Origin: Vagococcus hydrophili
GTDB lineage: Bacteria; Bacillota; Bacilli; Lactobacillales; Vagococcaceae
DNA: 64,000 nt
NCBI RefSeq assembly: GCF_011304195.1
Contig: NZ_CP049887.1
Coordinates: 496,001-560,000 of the forward strand
Direction: 5' to 3'
This document shows, in pieces, positions 17,096-25,922 of the stretch. A program made the translations under genes and the position numbers. The notes beneath the pieces are model-generated. The model was not told where the DNA came from and did not search any database. It saw only the letters and a list, made by a program, of their open reading frames with translations. Position 1 is the first letter of the stretch; every line of letters begins with the position of its first letter.

Positions 17096-18439
17096 GTGAA
17101 GGTTGTCAAATTTGGTGGTAGTTCGTTATCTGATGCCACTCAACTCAAAAAAGTCTTAAAAATTGTTAAAGCTGATACAGAACGACGGTTCATCATTGTC
17201 TCAGCTCCGGGAAAACGACATGAGACGGATATTAAAGTAACTGATTTACTGATTCAATATGCCGATGCTTTTTTAGCCAATCAATCAACAGAAATGGTTG
17301 AGCTAGCCATCATTGAACGTTATCAACAAATTAGTGAGGAATTTAACTTGAAGTCTGCTCTCCCTGAAATTGCGAGCCATATCCATCAATTAAAAGAAAC
17401 AAAGCATAGAGATCAAGCAAGAGTGATGGATTTATTTAAATCAAGCGGGGAAAATTGTCATGCCATGCTAATTGCTGAACTCTTTAGTGCAAATGGGGTC
17501 CCTGCAACTTACGTAAATCCTAATGACGCTGGGATCTTAGTTGAGGATTTGCCGGGAGAAGCTATTATTAAACCTGTCGCCTATACTAAAATTAAGCAGT
17601 TAAAAGAATTAGATACAGTTGCTGTGATTCCTGGTTTCTTTGGCTATACAGAAGAAGGTGAAATTTGTACCTTTTCTCGTGGAGGGTCTGATGTGACAGG
17701 CTCAATTATTGCAGCTGGTGTCTCTGCTGACTGCTACGAAAACTTTACAGATGTGGATGCTATTTATGCTGCCAATCCCGGTTTAATTGCCAACTGTCAG
17801 CCAATTACTGAATTAAGCTTTAGAGAGATGCGTGAGCTAAGCTACACTGGCTTTAGAGTGCTACATGACGAGGCTTTGATGCCAGCCAGACAAGCCAACG
17901 TTCCGGTTATTATTAAAAACACCAATAATCCTGAGGCTCCTGGAACAAAAATTTCCGCTCAAAAAGTATCTCATCCAACACCTGTCACTGGGATTGCAGG
18001 GGATTCTGGGTTCACAAGTATTTATATAAGTAAGTATTTAATGAACCGACAACTTGGATTTGGTTATGATGTTCTGAAAATCTTTAAAGAATTAAACTTA
18101 CAATTTGATCATATGCCTTCTGGAATTGATGATATTACTCTTATTATGAGACAGAATCAGTTAACCACTGAACTAGAAAACACATTGATTTCACGTTTAA
18201 CAACAGAACTTGAGCTTGATGAAATTAAAGTCATGCACAACATCTCGATGATCGCTCTTGTAGGCGAAGGTATGAAAAATAACATTGGGGTGGCATCTCG
18301 AGCAACTTCAGCCCTTTCTAAAAAACATATCAACTTAGAAATGATTAACCAAGGATCTTCAGAGGTTAGTATTTTATTCGCTATTGAAGACAGCCATACA
18401 GATGAAGCAATCAAAGCACTTTATCACGAATTTTTCTAG
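17096..18439 (+). CDS. Aspartate kinase, 447 aa
   Basis: Aspartokinase catalyses the first step of the aspartate pathway (lysine, threonine, methionine, diaminopimelate). The N-terminal kinase motif is KFGGSSLSDA (residues 4-13), and FSRGGSDVTGS is the substrate-binding signature. Two ACT regulatory segments follow (about 300-370 and 375-447, the second with GEGMKNNIGVASRATSAL). It starts at GTG 17096 with AGGAGG five to eight bases ahead. A candidate promoter (TTGCTT, 17 bases, TATTCT) lies shortly upstream. The gene stands alone; thrC is 3 kb away on the other strand. The feedback effector cannot be read. Confidence 0.93.
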   Translation: MKVVKFGGSSLSDATQLKKVLKIVKADTERRFIIVSAPGKRHETDIKVTDLLIQYADAFLANQSTEMVELAIIERYQQISEEFNLKSALPEIASHIHQLKETKHRDQARVMDLFKSSGENCHAMLIAELFSANGVPATYVNPNDAGILVEDLPGEAIIKPVAYTKIKQLKELDTVAVIPGFFGYTEEGEICTFSRGGSDVTGSIIAAGVSADCYENFTDVDAIYAANPGLIANCQPITELSFREMRELSYTGFRVLHDEALMPARQANVPVIIKNTNNPEAPGTKISAQKVSHPTPVTGIAGDSGFTSIYISKYLMNRQLGFGYDVLKIFKELNLQFDHMPSGIDDITLIMRQNQLTTELENTLISRLTTELELDEIKVMHNISMIALVGEGMKNNIGVASRATSALSKKHINLEMINQGSSEVSILFAIEDSHTDEAIKALYHEFF

Positions 18440-18452
18440 GGCTGGAACAATT

Positions 18453-18498
18453 AAAAAGCACTTCCCTTCAACAAAAATGAAGGAAAGTGTTTTTTTTA
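18453..18498. terminator. Bidirectional terminator between aspartokinase and GNAT genes
   Basis: AAAAAGCACTT-CCTTCA pairs with TGAAGG-AAGTGTTTTT, with T and A runs on the two sides. Confidence 0.85.
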
Positions 18499-18957
18499 TA
18501 CTAATTCTTTTCTGAGACAGACACACAACGCATCATCAATAAATTCACCGAAATTAGGGACAATCTTAAATCCAGCTTTTTCATAGAAACGGATAGCCCC
18601 TTTCATCTCAGAACCTGTTTCTAAAACCATTTGTTTAAACCCTTGCTTCTTAATAGTCTCTTCTAAATTTCTAAGAATTTCTGTGGCTACTGGTGTGCCT
18701 CTGTACTCTTCTTTGACATACATTCTTTTAATTTCTGGTGTCTCTTTATCTAGTAATTTCCAACAACCACAACCTACTGGAGTCCCTTCAACATAAGCAA
18801 CAATTGCTTCCTGCATAGAAGACAACTGATGATGATTGGCATAAGAGGTATTGACGTCCTCTCCCCATTCTTTGATAAAGAATGAATTTAATTCAGCAAC
18901 TAAATCTTTTAACTCAGGATTATCCGTCGAAACGATTTTGATAGCTAGCTGATCCAT
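18496..18957 (-). CDS. GNAT-family N-acetyltransferase, 153 aa
   Basis: The acetyl-CoA motif appears as VKEEYRGTPVATEILRNLE (about residues 80-98), with an EAGFK-like helix near the end (FYEKAGFKIVPNFGEF). It resembles the YitH/MarR-fused group of small acetyltransferases; substrate unknown. It is the last gene of a four-gene minus-strand operon (DUF72, HAD, MazG-like, this one), four bases after the MazG-like gene. Confidence 0.85.
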   Translation of the reverse strand: MDQLAIKIVSTDNPELKDLVAELNSFFIKEWGEDVNTSYANHHQLSSMQEAIVAYVEGTPVGCGCWKLLDKETPEIKRMYVKEEYRGTPVATEILRNLEETIKKQGFKQMVLETGSEMKGAIRFYEKAGFKIVPNFGEFIDDALCVCLRKELV

Positions 18958-18961
18958 CCAC

Positions 18962-19474
18962 TTACACCCCTTCGTTTATTTGTCGAGTAATTTCTTCTTT
19001 AATCTTTCCTTCTGGCGCAAAGTCTTTTACCCAGTTATCTGGTTTTAAGACTTTTCCAGTTACTTCATGATAATGCGGTTTTCCATCTGGGAATATTTTC
19101 CCCATATTGGCTTGATGAACAATATTAAAAATCGGTGTCGGATCAATATCCATCATCACAAATGAACCATACGTGAAATAAAGTAAATCAATCAAACCAT
19201 CCACTTCATCTACAAGAGGCTCGACTTCTTTCTTTTTCTCCAACACTTTTTTAGCTTCCACATCGATGGTTTCTTTTAAATAATTTATACTTTCGTTGAA
19301 ACCAGCTTCATCTCCTGCATTTGCCGCGTATAAAAATTCGATGATTTCTTCTAATTTGAAGCCACTACGAAATTCAGCTTGTTCTTTAGTTAGAGCTTTG
19401 GCTCCTTTATGCTTAATTGGATCAAAGTGTTGATGAAATTCTTTTACTTGGTTAAATGGTGTTTCCACAAACAT
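18962..19474 (-). CDS. MazG-like / PRA-PH-fold nucleotide pyrophosphohydrolase, 170 aa
   Basis: An all-alpha NTP pyrophosphatase fold is suggested by two acidic helices, KLEEIIEFLYAA (ExxE) and DEVDGLIDLLYFTYG (ExxD). These place metal ligands as in MazG/HisE-type enzymes. The C-terminal segment HQANMGKIFPDGKPHYHEV is conserved in this Gram-positive group, which removes pyrophosphate from (possibly non-standard) nucleotides. It sits ten bases after the HAD phosphatase gene; the pair could act in nucleotide clean-up. Confidence 0.75.
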   Translation of the reverse strand: MFVETPFNQVKEFHQHFDPIKHKGAKALTKEQAEFRSGFKLEEIIEFLYAANAGDEAGFNESINYLKETIDVEAKKVLEKKKEVEPLVDEVDGLIDLLYFTYGSFVMMDIDPTPIFNIVHQANMGKIFPDGKPHYHEVTGKVLKPDNWVKDFAPEGKIKEEITRQINEGV

Positions 19475-19484
19475 ACCTCTTTCT

Positions 19485-20327
19485 TTATCTAATAATTTTT
19501 AATTCTTTTAAAGCTTTCATAATCCCGTCTTGGTCATTGGTATCTGTCACATAATCTGCTAAATCTTTGATGTCCTCTGCCGCATTTCCCATAGCAACAC
19601 CAACACCAATTTCTCGTAACATCTCTGTATCATTCCAACTATCACCAAACGCAATGGCCTCACTTTTATCAATACCGTAATGAGCTAACACTTGGTTAAT
19701 ACCGACTATTTTTGAGCCACCTTTAGGAATAATATCCACAGAATAAGGGTTAGAACGGGTAAAATGACAATCAGGAAATAACTCTTCTAATCGAGTTTGT
19801 TCACTCTCAGGACTTAATAGCACACACTGATAGATTGGCTGAGAAAAAATCGGCAACTCCATAAATTTTGTCTCATTCTTTGGTAGTACATTCCATTTTT
19901 TTATAAATTTTTCTAAATCTTTTGCCGAATATTTATCTGGAAACAAATGATAAAGTTGTTTCAGCCAACGTCTTTGTCCCATTTTCATTGATTGACTTCC
20001 ATAAAATTCTTTACGCCCACCAAAAATCAATTGGCGATTTTCTTCATCTGCAAACTGAGCTAAACGTTCTAGTGTTTCATTTTCAAAATAATGTTCATAA
20101 ATCCCTTTGGTATGCGAGAATACTAATTGCCCATTATATAAGACGTAAGCATCCATTGGTAAATTGCCAATCAAACTCGCCATTCTTTTAGGGCCTCGTC
20201 CTGAAGCAATACAACAAATAATATCTTGTTGATGTAATTTTTCTATACTTGAAATCGTTGAAGGTAAACACTCGGCATTACTGCTTAAAAGTGTCCCATC
20301 AATATCAAAAAAAGCTGCTTTTATCAT
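19485..20327 (-). CDS. Cof-type HAD hydrolase, 280 aa
   Basis: The nucleophile motif FFDIDGTLLSS is at residues 6-16. The Cof-type (subclass IIB) cap lies in the middle, and the terminal motifs are GDSWNDTEML, with the paired Asp residues, and GVAMGNA. These enzymes dephosphorylate sugar phosphates, nucleotides or vitamin precursors; the substrate is unresolved. It starts 11 bases after the DUF72 gene and belongs to the same operon. Confidence 0.92.
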   Translation of the reverse strand: MIKAAFFDIDGTLLSSNAECLPSTISSIEKLHQQDIICCIASGRGPKRMASLIGNLPMDAYVLYNGQLVFSHTKGIYEHYFENETLERLAQFADEENRQLIFGGRKEFYGSQSMKMGQRRWLKQLYHLFPDKYSAKDLEKFIKKWNVLPKNETKFMELPIFSQPIYQCVLLSPESEQTRLEELFPDCHFTRSNPYSVDIIPKGGSKIVGINQVLAHYGIDKSEAIAFGDSWNDTEMLREIGVGVAMGNAAEDIKDLADYVTDTNDQDGIMKALKELKIIR

Positions 20328-20338
20328 AACTAATCCTC

Positions 20339-21175
20339 CTAAAATAAAGATGTTTGTTCCGGGTTTAATCCTTGATATTCTAACCCTAACAGTTCTTTTA
20401 ACAACATTCCATTAGGCGCTGCATCTTGTGCTGAATTATTATTAAAAATCACGTAGTTATCTACTGCAGACAACTGGGTAAAAGCATTTCCTAATTCTGT
20501 TAACTCTTGTTTCGAGTAACAGTATAAGTTTCTCTTTTTACGCCAATCTTCACTATTATCCAACCAATTACCTTTATTTCTTCCATGAAGTCTTGCAAAG
20601 ACAAAGTCCGGATTGGTAATTGAAGTATCAAAAGGAACAGAATGAAGTGCTACTTGAGGTTGATCTACTATCACTAATGAAAATTCAGCTTGCTTCATAA
20701 AGTTAAGCATCGATGCTTTCATTTTTTCATCATACCAACTGCTATTTCTAAATTCGACGGCAATCCTTTCTCTTGGATAATACTGACGAATTTTCTTTAA
20801 ATAAACGACATTTTCCTTTGTACAACTAAAACTTGCGGGGAATTGAAATAAGATAAAAGCTAGTTTTTTAGATGCTTTCAAAGGCTCTAAAAACTCTTGA
20901 TAAGCTAAAAACATCTCCTCTTCACTTTCGTAATACTCCTCCCATGAACTATGTTTCGTCATGCCTTTATAGACTTTTAAAATAAACTGAAACGTACTCG
21001 GTGTTCTATCTACCCAATTTTGACTCGTTTTGGCAGATTTAATACCATAAAAGCAAGTATCCAATTCCACTACTGGAAAATAGGACGCGTATTCTTCTAG
21101 GGTTAATTTTGATTTACCTAGTAAACTGCCATGTTCATGAAAAGTTGTCATACCAATCTTTATCATGGGCCTCAC
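20339..21175 (-). CDS. DUF72-domain protein, 278 aa
   Basis: A TIM-barrel-like protein of the YecE/DUF72 family. The N-terminal IGMTTFHEHGSL and YASYFPVVELDTCFYG, and the later FILFQFP, VEFRNSSW and FARLHGRN, are characteristic. Its function is unknown. It is the first gene of the DUF72-HAD-MazG-like-GNAT operon, with its own AGGTGAGG-type ribosome site. Confidence 0.9.
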   Translation of the reverse strand: MRPMIKIGMTTFHEHGSLLGKSKLTLEEYASYFPVVELDTCFYGIKSAKTSQNWVDRTPSTFQFILKVYKGMTKHSSWEEYYESEEEMFLAYQEFLEPLKASKKLAFILFQFPASFSCTKENVVYLKKIRQYYPRERIAVEFRNSSWYDEKMKASMLNFMKQAEFSLVIVDQPQVALHSVPFDTSITNPDFVFARLHGRNKGNWLDNSEDWRKKRNLYCYSKQELTELGNAFTQLSAVDNYVIFNNNSAQDAAPNGMLLKELLGLEYQGLNPEQTSLF

Positions 21176-21243
21176 CTCTATTTATTATTATAGCAAACTT
21201 AAATTAAAAAGACCGCTAGACTGAATTAATCTAGCGTCTCATA

Positions 21244-22704
21244 TTAAAGAGATAATATTGATACGACTGATTGTTTCATGTCACTCACATTAACAACACG
21301 GTCATGAAGAATTGGTAAATCAACCAATTCTAAAACTGATTTAGGAATTTCTAAGCCTGTTAATTCATGTAGTTTTTCCACTTCATCTGTATCTACCTGT
21401 TCACCTAGAAAAACAGCTGGGAACTTGTAAGGACTTGCTGTCGAGACAATCACCGTTTTTAAAGGTGTGTTCGTTTCCTTTTGATGGTCTTCTGCTACTT
21501 TTTTGGCAACAGCTGTATGTGGATCAATCACATATTTATCTGCTTCAAAAACAGCTTTCACCACAGTTTCAATCTCACTTTCCGTTGCAAAACCTGAATA
21601 AAATTCAAGTAATTCTTTTTGTTCATCCTGTTCTAAGGAGTAACTACCTTGAACATCCAAATCTGACATGAAGCGATTTAAGCGCTGAGTATTTCCTTTA
21701 GTTATCGTTGCTAAAAGTCTTTCCAAATTACTAGAGATTAAAATATCCATTGAAGGTGAGTTAGTCACAAAGAAATCACGATTTTTATCATACGTTCCTG
21801 TCTTAAAAAATTCGGTTAAGACATTGTTTTTATTGGAAGCACAAATTAATGTTTCAATAGGAAGTCCCATTTTTTTAGCATAGTACGCAGCTAATATATT
21901 ACCAAAATTCCCTGTTGGAACAGAAACATTAATTTTATCACCTAATGTTATTTCTTTAGATAAAACCAGTTGTTGGTAAGCGTAAAAATAATACACAATT
22001 TGCGGCACTAAACGTCCAATATTAATCGAGTTAGCTGAAGAAAAACGCAACTTATTATTAGCCAACAATTGGTTAAGCTCTTTATCATTAAACATCTCTT
22101 TAACTGCCGTTTGCGCTTCATCAAAATTACCATTAATTCCTACGACAAACGTATTCTCTCCTTTTTGAGTTAACATTTGGCGCTCTTGAATAGCACTCAC
22201 ACCCTCTTTAGGATAGAAAACAATAATTTTAGTATGCGTCACATCTGAAAAGCCTTCCATGGCAGCTTTTCCTGTATCTCCTGATGTTGCTGTTAAGATA
22301 ACAACATCTTCTTTTATTTTCTGTTTTTTAAGGGATGTTGTCATAAGATACGGTAAAATAGAAAGAGCCATGTCTTTAAATGCTAGGGTTGGCCCATGGA
22401 ATAATTCTAAATAATAATCAGAGCCAATTTTTTTGATAGGCGCGATTAGTTCATTGGTAAATTTTTCATCATACGCTTGAACAATACAACTTTTTAATTC
22501 TTTTTCTGAAAAATCTTCTAAAAAAGGTTTCATTATATCAAAAGCTAACTCTTGATACGTGTTATTTAAGAAACGCTGATTTGTTATCTCATAGCGAGGA
22601 ATTTGGGTTGGAATGTATAATCCTCCATCAGCTGCTAAACCATTTAGAATCGCTTGAGAGGCGGTTACTTCTTCATTTAGACCTCTTGTACTCTTATACT
22701 TCAT
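21244..22704 (-). CDS. thrC: Threonine synthase, 486 aa
   Basis: A PLP enzyme converting O-phosphohomoserine to threonine. The PLP lysine is in HGPTLAFKDMALS near residue 110; other signatures are TATSGDTGKAAMEGF and SVPTGNFGNILAAYYAKKMG. I take ATG 22704 (MKYKSTRG) as start, because GGAGGAAAAAGAG stands directly ahead. The five-residue longer reading begins at a TTG overlapping this ribosome site. thrA and thrB are not in the window. Confidence 0.95.
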   Translation of the reverse strand: MKYKSTRGLNEEVTASQAILNGLAADGGLYIPTQIPRYEITNQRFLNNTYQELAFDIMKPFLEDFSEKELKSCIVQAYDEKFTNELIAPIKKIGSDYYLELFHGPTLAFKDMALSILPYLMTTSLKKQKIKEDVVILTATSGDTGKAAMEGFSDVTHTKIIVFYPKEGVSAIQERQMLTQKGENTFVVGINGNFDEAQTAVKEMFNDKELNQLLANNKLRFSSANSINIGRLVPQIVYYFYAYQQLVLSKEITLGDKINVSVPTGNFGNILAAYYAKKMGLPIETLICASNKNNVLTEFFKTGTYDKNRDFFVTNSPSMDILISSNLERLLATITKGNTQRLNRFMSDLDVQGSYSLEQDEQKELLEFYSGFATESEIETVVKAVFEADKYVIDPHTAVAKKVAEDHQKETNTPLKTVIVSTASPYKFPAVFLGEQVDTDEVEKLHELTGLEIPKSVLELVDLPILHDRVVNVSDMKQSVVSILSL

Positions 22705-22837
22705 CTCTTTTTCCTCCAATTAAAATACTTTTGTAAAAGTATAGCATACTTCTCTCATTATATTTTAACATTTTATGATTATTTATCACCTAAACTGTAT
22801 TTTAACTGTGAGATAAAGAAAATAAATTTCGATATTT

Positions 22838-23017
22838 TTAATCTAAAAAAAATAAACTTTGTTCTTTAGGCGCATCAGTAACAACTTGCACCTCTTCAAA
22901 TTCATCATTTAAATCAAATATTAACGTATCTTGAGTAACTGAAACCACTACTTGCGGAGCAAACGTAACCAGAAACATAACTACACCTAACAAAACAACA
23001 CTAACTTTTCTTTTCAT
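22838..23017 (-). CDS. Small secreted hypothetical protein, 59 aa
   Basis: ATG 23017 is preceded by GAAAGAGGCGTTGGT, with an AGAGG ribosome site. The protein begins MKRKVSVVLLGVVMFLVTFA, a typical signal or anchor segment. A short acidic segment (DTLIFDLNDEFEEVQ) follows, and it ends SLFFLD before TAA at 22838. No family is recognised. It stands between thrC and the repeat copy at 23111. A TATACT element upstream could be its -10. Coding is supported by the start context and the clear signal-like N-terminus. Confidence 0.6.
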   Translation of the reverse strand: MKRKVSVVLLGVVMFLVTFAPQVVVSVTQDTLIFDLNDEFEEVQVVTDAPKEQSLFFLD

Positions 23018-23110
23018 ACCAACGCCTCTTTCCTGTTTTTAATTGAGTTAAGTATACGTCAAACTAGCTAAAATAAAATCACTAATTTTGTCGTGAAAAC
23101 AGACAAACAA

Positions 23111-23146
23111 GCGTGGTGAAAAAGGCGCTTAGCTCTGAGAAACTGG
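23111..23146. repeat. Intergenic repeat, partial third locus
   Basis: GCGTGGTGAAAAAGGCGCTT followed by AGCTCTGAGAAACTGG matches the core at 974-1004 and the left flank of the elements near 788 and 7340, but lacks the hairpin arms. Confidence 0.6.
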
Positions 23147-23164
23147 TTAAAATTTATTTGAATA

Positions 23165-23205
23165 AACAAGAAAAAGACTGACATTCCAGTCAATCTCTTC
23201 TTGTT
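23165..23205. terminator. Terminator of the ahpC-ahpF region
   Basis: AACAAGA...GACTG pairs with CAGTC...TCTTGTT; A and T runs flank it. It lies directly after the ahpF-like stop codon. Confidence 0.7.
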
Positions 23206-23213
23206 ATCATATT

Positions 23214-24890
23214 CTATTGATTTTCCAACTCTGTTAAAATTTCATCCATTGTTTTTGAACCAAAAATTACTTTTTCACCATTAATAATAACAGCTGGGAC
23301 ACTCATGATTTTTTTCTCTTTTTTAAGTTCAGGGAAAAGACTTGTATCAATCATCTCTGCAGTAACATTATGATTAATTGAGGCAATACGTTGACAAGCT
23401 GCTACAACATCTGGGCATAAGTGACAACTTAAAGACACACAAACTTCTATTTTAGCATCCTTCAAATTAGCAATACGTTCTTTGGTTGCTTCAGTCATTT
23501 CTTGACCTTGACTTCCTACGTTGTAAACCGCTAAAACTAAAGAATTAAGTTCATGACCACTAGGCACACCGCTAAATTTAATACCTGTAAATTCAGCTTC
23601 ACTATTTAAAATAGCAAGCGACGGCATACGTGTAACATCAAGCTTAGCTTCTAGCTCTGTATTTTCACCTTTATTCACTGATTGGTAGCTTATTTTATCA
23701 CTTAATTCAGAAAATTCTTTAGCAAAACTTGCTAATTCAACTGATTTTTGATTAGAGGCATCTAATACATGAAGTAAGGTCACTGTTTTCGTTAATTTTC
23801 CAAAGATACCTGATAACTGCTCTTTCATAACTTCTGGGAACCAATTACCTGGAGCTGCTTGTGCTGCTTCTTTTTTAGCTGGTTTAGAAGCGACTTTTTT
23901 AGTTTCTTTAGGTTTAGCAATTACTTGAACTGCAATTCCTAATGTCTCTTTTAATTTTTCCACATACTGCTGTGCTTTTGTGGCCGCAATCGCACCATCT
24001 GCTGTTGCTGTTACGATTTGACGTAATTCTTTAACTCTTAAATCACCAGCAGCATAAACACCAGGGATATTCGTTTCCATATTATCATTAGTTGGAACAA
24101 AACCACGTCCGTCTAAGGTAACCTGATCTTTGATTAGAGAAGTATTCGGACTACTTCCAGCAAAAACAAACATACCAAAAGAACCATCTTCTTCACTTGC
24201 TTCAAAAGTTGATTCTTCCCCTGTTTCGTTGTTAACAAAGATAGCTTTTTGAAGAACGCCATCACCAGTAATTTCTTTTACCTCAGTATTATAGGTAATT
24301 TCAATATTTGGATGTTCTTTGGCTAAATTGGCCGTTGCTGGGGCACAGGTAAAGTCAGGTTCACGAATAATCATGTAGACTTTTTTAGCATATCTAGTTA
24401 AGAAAACTGATTCTTCCGCTGCTGCAAATCCTCCACCTAAAACAAAAACATCCATCCCTGTGAATAACTCTCCGTCACACGTTGAACAATAAGCAATCCC
24501 GCGACCCGTGAACTCTACTTCTCCAGGAAAACCAATTTTATTACGTGACGTTCCTGTTGCTAACATCACTGCATACGCTTTAATTTCTTTGCCATTAGCA
24601 TCAATTAAAACTTTAACATCCTCTGAAAGTGAAGTCTTTACAATATCACCTGTCATAAATTCACAGCCAAATGATTCAGCCTGCTCACGCATTTCTTCAA
24701 TTAAAGTTGGCCCTGTTGCATCTTTGACACCAGGATAGTTGGCAATCATCGAGGTTGTCACTGTTTGACCACCAATTTTATTTTTTTCAATAATTACCGT
24801 ATTTAGCATTGAACGTCCAGCATAAATACCAGCAGATAAAGCTGCTGCTCCCGCTCCAATAATAGCTAAATCATATATTTTTTCAGTCAT
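23214..24890 (-). CDS. ahpF: AhpF-like flavoprotein: thioredoxin reductase domain plus C-terminal thioredoxin folds, 558 aa
   Basis: The N-terminal 310 residues form a thioredoxin-reductase-like module: FAD loop IGAGAAALSAGIYAGR, redox pair C135-x-x-C138 in YCSTCDG, and the late FAD motif GVYAAGDLR. An Ala/Lys-rich linker (about 330-355) leads to two thioredoxin-fold segments, the last with SCHLC at 488-492. The classical AhpF order is reversed: the glutaredoxin-like part is C-terminal. The gene follows ahpC, so it most likely regenerates AhpC with NAD(P)H. Thioredoxin reduction is an alternative. Confidence 0.9.
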   Translation of the reverse strand: MTEKIYDLAIIGAGAAALSAGIYAGRSMLNTVIIEKNKIGGQTVTTSMIANYPGVKDATGPTLIEEMREQAESFGCEFMTGDIVKTSLSEDVKVLIDANGKEIKAYAVMLATGTSRNKIGFPGEVEFTGRGIAYCSTCDGELFTGMDVFVLGGGFAAAEESVFLTRYAKKVYMIIREPDFTCAPATANLAKEHPNIEITYNTEVKEITGDGVLQKAIFVNNETGEESTFEASEEDGSFGMFVFAGSSPNTSLIKDQVTLDGRGFVPTNDNMETNIPGVYAAGDLRVKELRQIVTATADGAIAATKAQQYVEKLKETLGIAVQVIAKPKETKKVASKPAKKEAAQAAPGNWFPEVMKEQLSGIFGKLTKTVTLLHVLDASNQKSVELASFAKEFSELSDKISYQSVNKGENTELEAKLDVTRMPSLAILNSEAEFTGIKFSGVPSGHELNSLVLAVYNVGSQGQEMTEATKERIANLKDAKIEVCVSLSCHLCPDVVAACQRIASINHNVTAEMIDTSLFPELKKEKKIMSVPAVIINGEKVIFGSKTMDEILTELENQ

Positions 24891-25021
24891 TTTTTACCCA
24901 TCCTTTAAAAAAGAGACTGGAAACAATTATCTCCAGTCTTCTATATTTTACTCTAGTATTTTAAGGCTACTTCTTCAATGAATCCAATCAATTGAAGCAA
25001 AACTCCTTTAAACACACTCTC

Positions 25022-25588
25022 TTATAATTTACCTACTAAGTCTAAACTTGGTGCGATTGTATCTTCACCTGGTTTCCAGTTTGCTGGACAAACTTTATCC
25101 CCATGCTCTTCAACAAAAATTGCTGCTTCTAACTTACGAACTAATTCATCTGCATTACGACCGATTCCCATATCATGGATTTCGTACGCTTTAATTTCAC
25201 CACGTGGGTTTAAAATAAATGAACCTCTGTAAGCTTGCCCTGCTTCTTCTTCCATAACTTCAAAGAAACGTGAGATTTTTCCATTTGAATCAGCTAACAT
25301 GGTGTATTCAATTTTACCAATTGTATCTGTTGCATCAGCCCATGCTTTGTGGACAAAATGACTATCTGTAGATACAGAGTAAACTTCACAGTCTAGTTCT
25401 TTAATTTTTGCATAGTGATCTTGTAAATCGCCTAATTCTGTTGGACAGACGAATGAAAAATCCGCTGGGTAGAAGAAGAAAATACTCCATTTACCTAAAA
25501 CATCTTCTTTATTTACCGTAACAAACTCACCTTGACGGTATGCGTCTGCTTGAAAATCAAATAATTCTTTATTAATCATATTAGCCAT
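25022..25588 (-). CDS. ahpC: Alkyl hydroperoxide reductase subunit C, 188 aa
   Basis: A typical 2-Cys peroxiredoxin reducing H2O2 and organic peroxides. The peroxidatic cysteine is C48 in FSFVCPTELGD and the resolving cysteine is C167 in DKVCPANW. Length is as in other AhpC proteins. It is followed after 131 bases by the AhpF-like reductase gene. A strong promoter with an overlapping PerR-like box suggests peroxide-inducible control. Confidence 0.97.
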   Translation of the reverse strand: MANMINKELFDFQADAYRQGEFVTVNKEDVLGKWSIFFFYPADFSFVCPTELGDLQDHYAKIKELDCEVYSVSTDSHFVHKAWADATDTIGKIEYTMLADSNGKISRFFEVMEEEAGQAYRGSFILNPRGEIKAYEIHDMGIGRNADELVRKLEAAIFVEEHGDKVCPANWKPGEDTIAPSLDLVGKL

Positions 25589-25629
25589 GAAAAAAGCCTC
25601 CTATTTGTTTGTTAATTACTACACTAGTT

Positions 25630-25658
25630 ATCCTAACAAATTAAAATAAGTTTGTCAA
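25630..25658 (-). promoter_or_regulatory. Promoter of ahpC
   Basis: TTGACA (-35, 25653-25658), 17-base spacer, TAGGAT (-10, 25630-25635). Confidence 0.8.
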
Positions 25659-25672
25659 AAGAATAATTATAA
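25658..25672 (-). promoter_or_regulatory. PerR-box-like site at the ahpC promoter
   Basis: TTATAATTATTCTTT on the minus strand matches TTATAATNATTATAA in the first eleven positions and overlaps the -35 edge. A Fur-like TGATAATCA core lies nearby at about 25681-25689, so Fur is an alternative. Confidence 0.5.
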
Positions 25673-25793
25673 ATAAGATTGATTATCATTTATAGTTAAA
25701 ATCCTTTATATACATAGATTAACACACAATAACCAGTGACAATTCATCACTTTAATTGAGAATATAGTAGAAGTTTTCATGTTATATTAAAAC

Positions 25794-25822
25794 ATATCCA
25801 CATATCAACAGAGTTATCCACA
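25794..25822 (+). other. Two DnaA-box-like 9-mers in the ahpC upstream gap
   Basis: TTATCCACA at 25814-25822 is a perfect DnaA box; ATATCCACA at 25794-25802 differs at one base. They have the same orientation and lie 20 bases apart in an AT-rich 334-base gap without genes. Chance occurrence of one box is possible; the pair is suggestive only. Confidence 0.4.
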
Positions 25823-25886
25823 ATATATAGACTTTAAACAATAACAAAACACAATATAAAGTGTTACAAACCATTCTCAATAAAAT

Positions 25887-25919
25887 AAAAAGTAGAATGA
25901 GCTAAGTCACCCTACTTTT
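25887..25919 (-). terminator. Terminator after the 573-aa gene
   Basis: AAAAAGTAG pairs with CTACTTTT, with a T-rich 3' side on the minus strand, four bases past the stop codon. Confidence 0.65.
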
Positions 25920-25922
25920 CAT

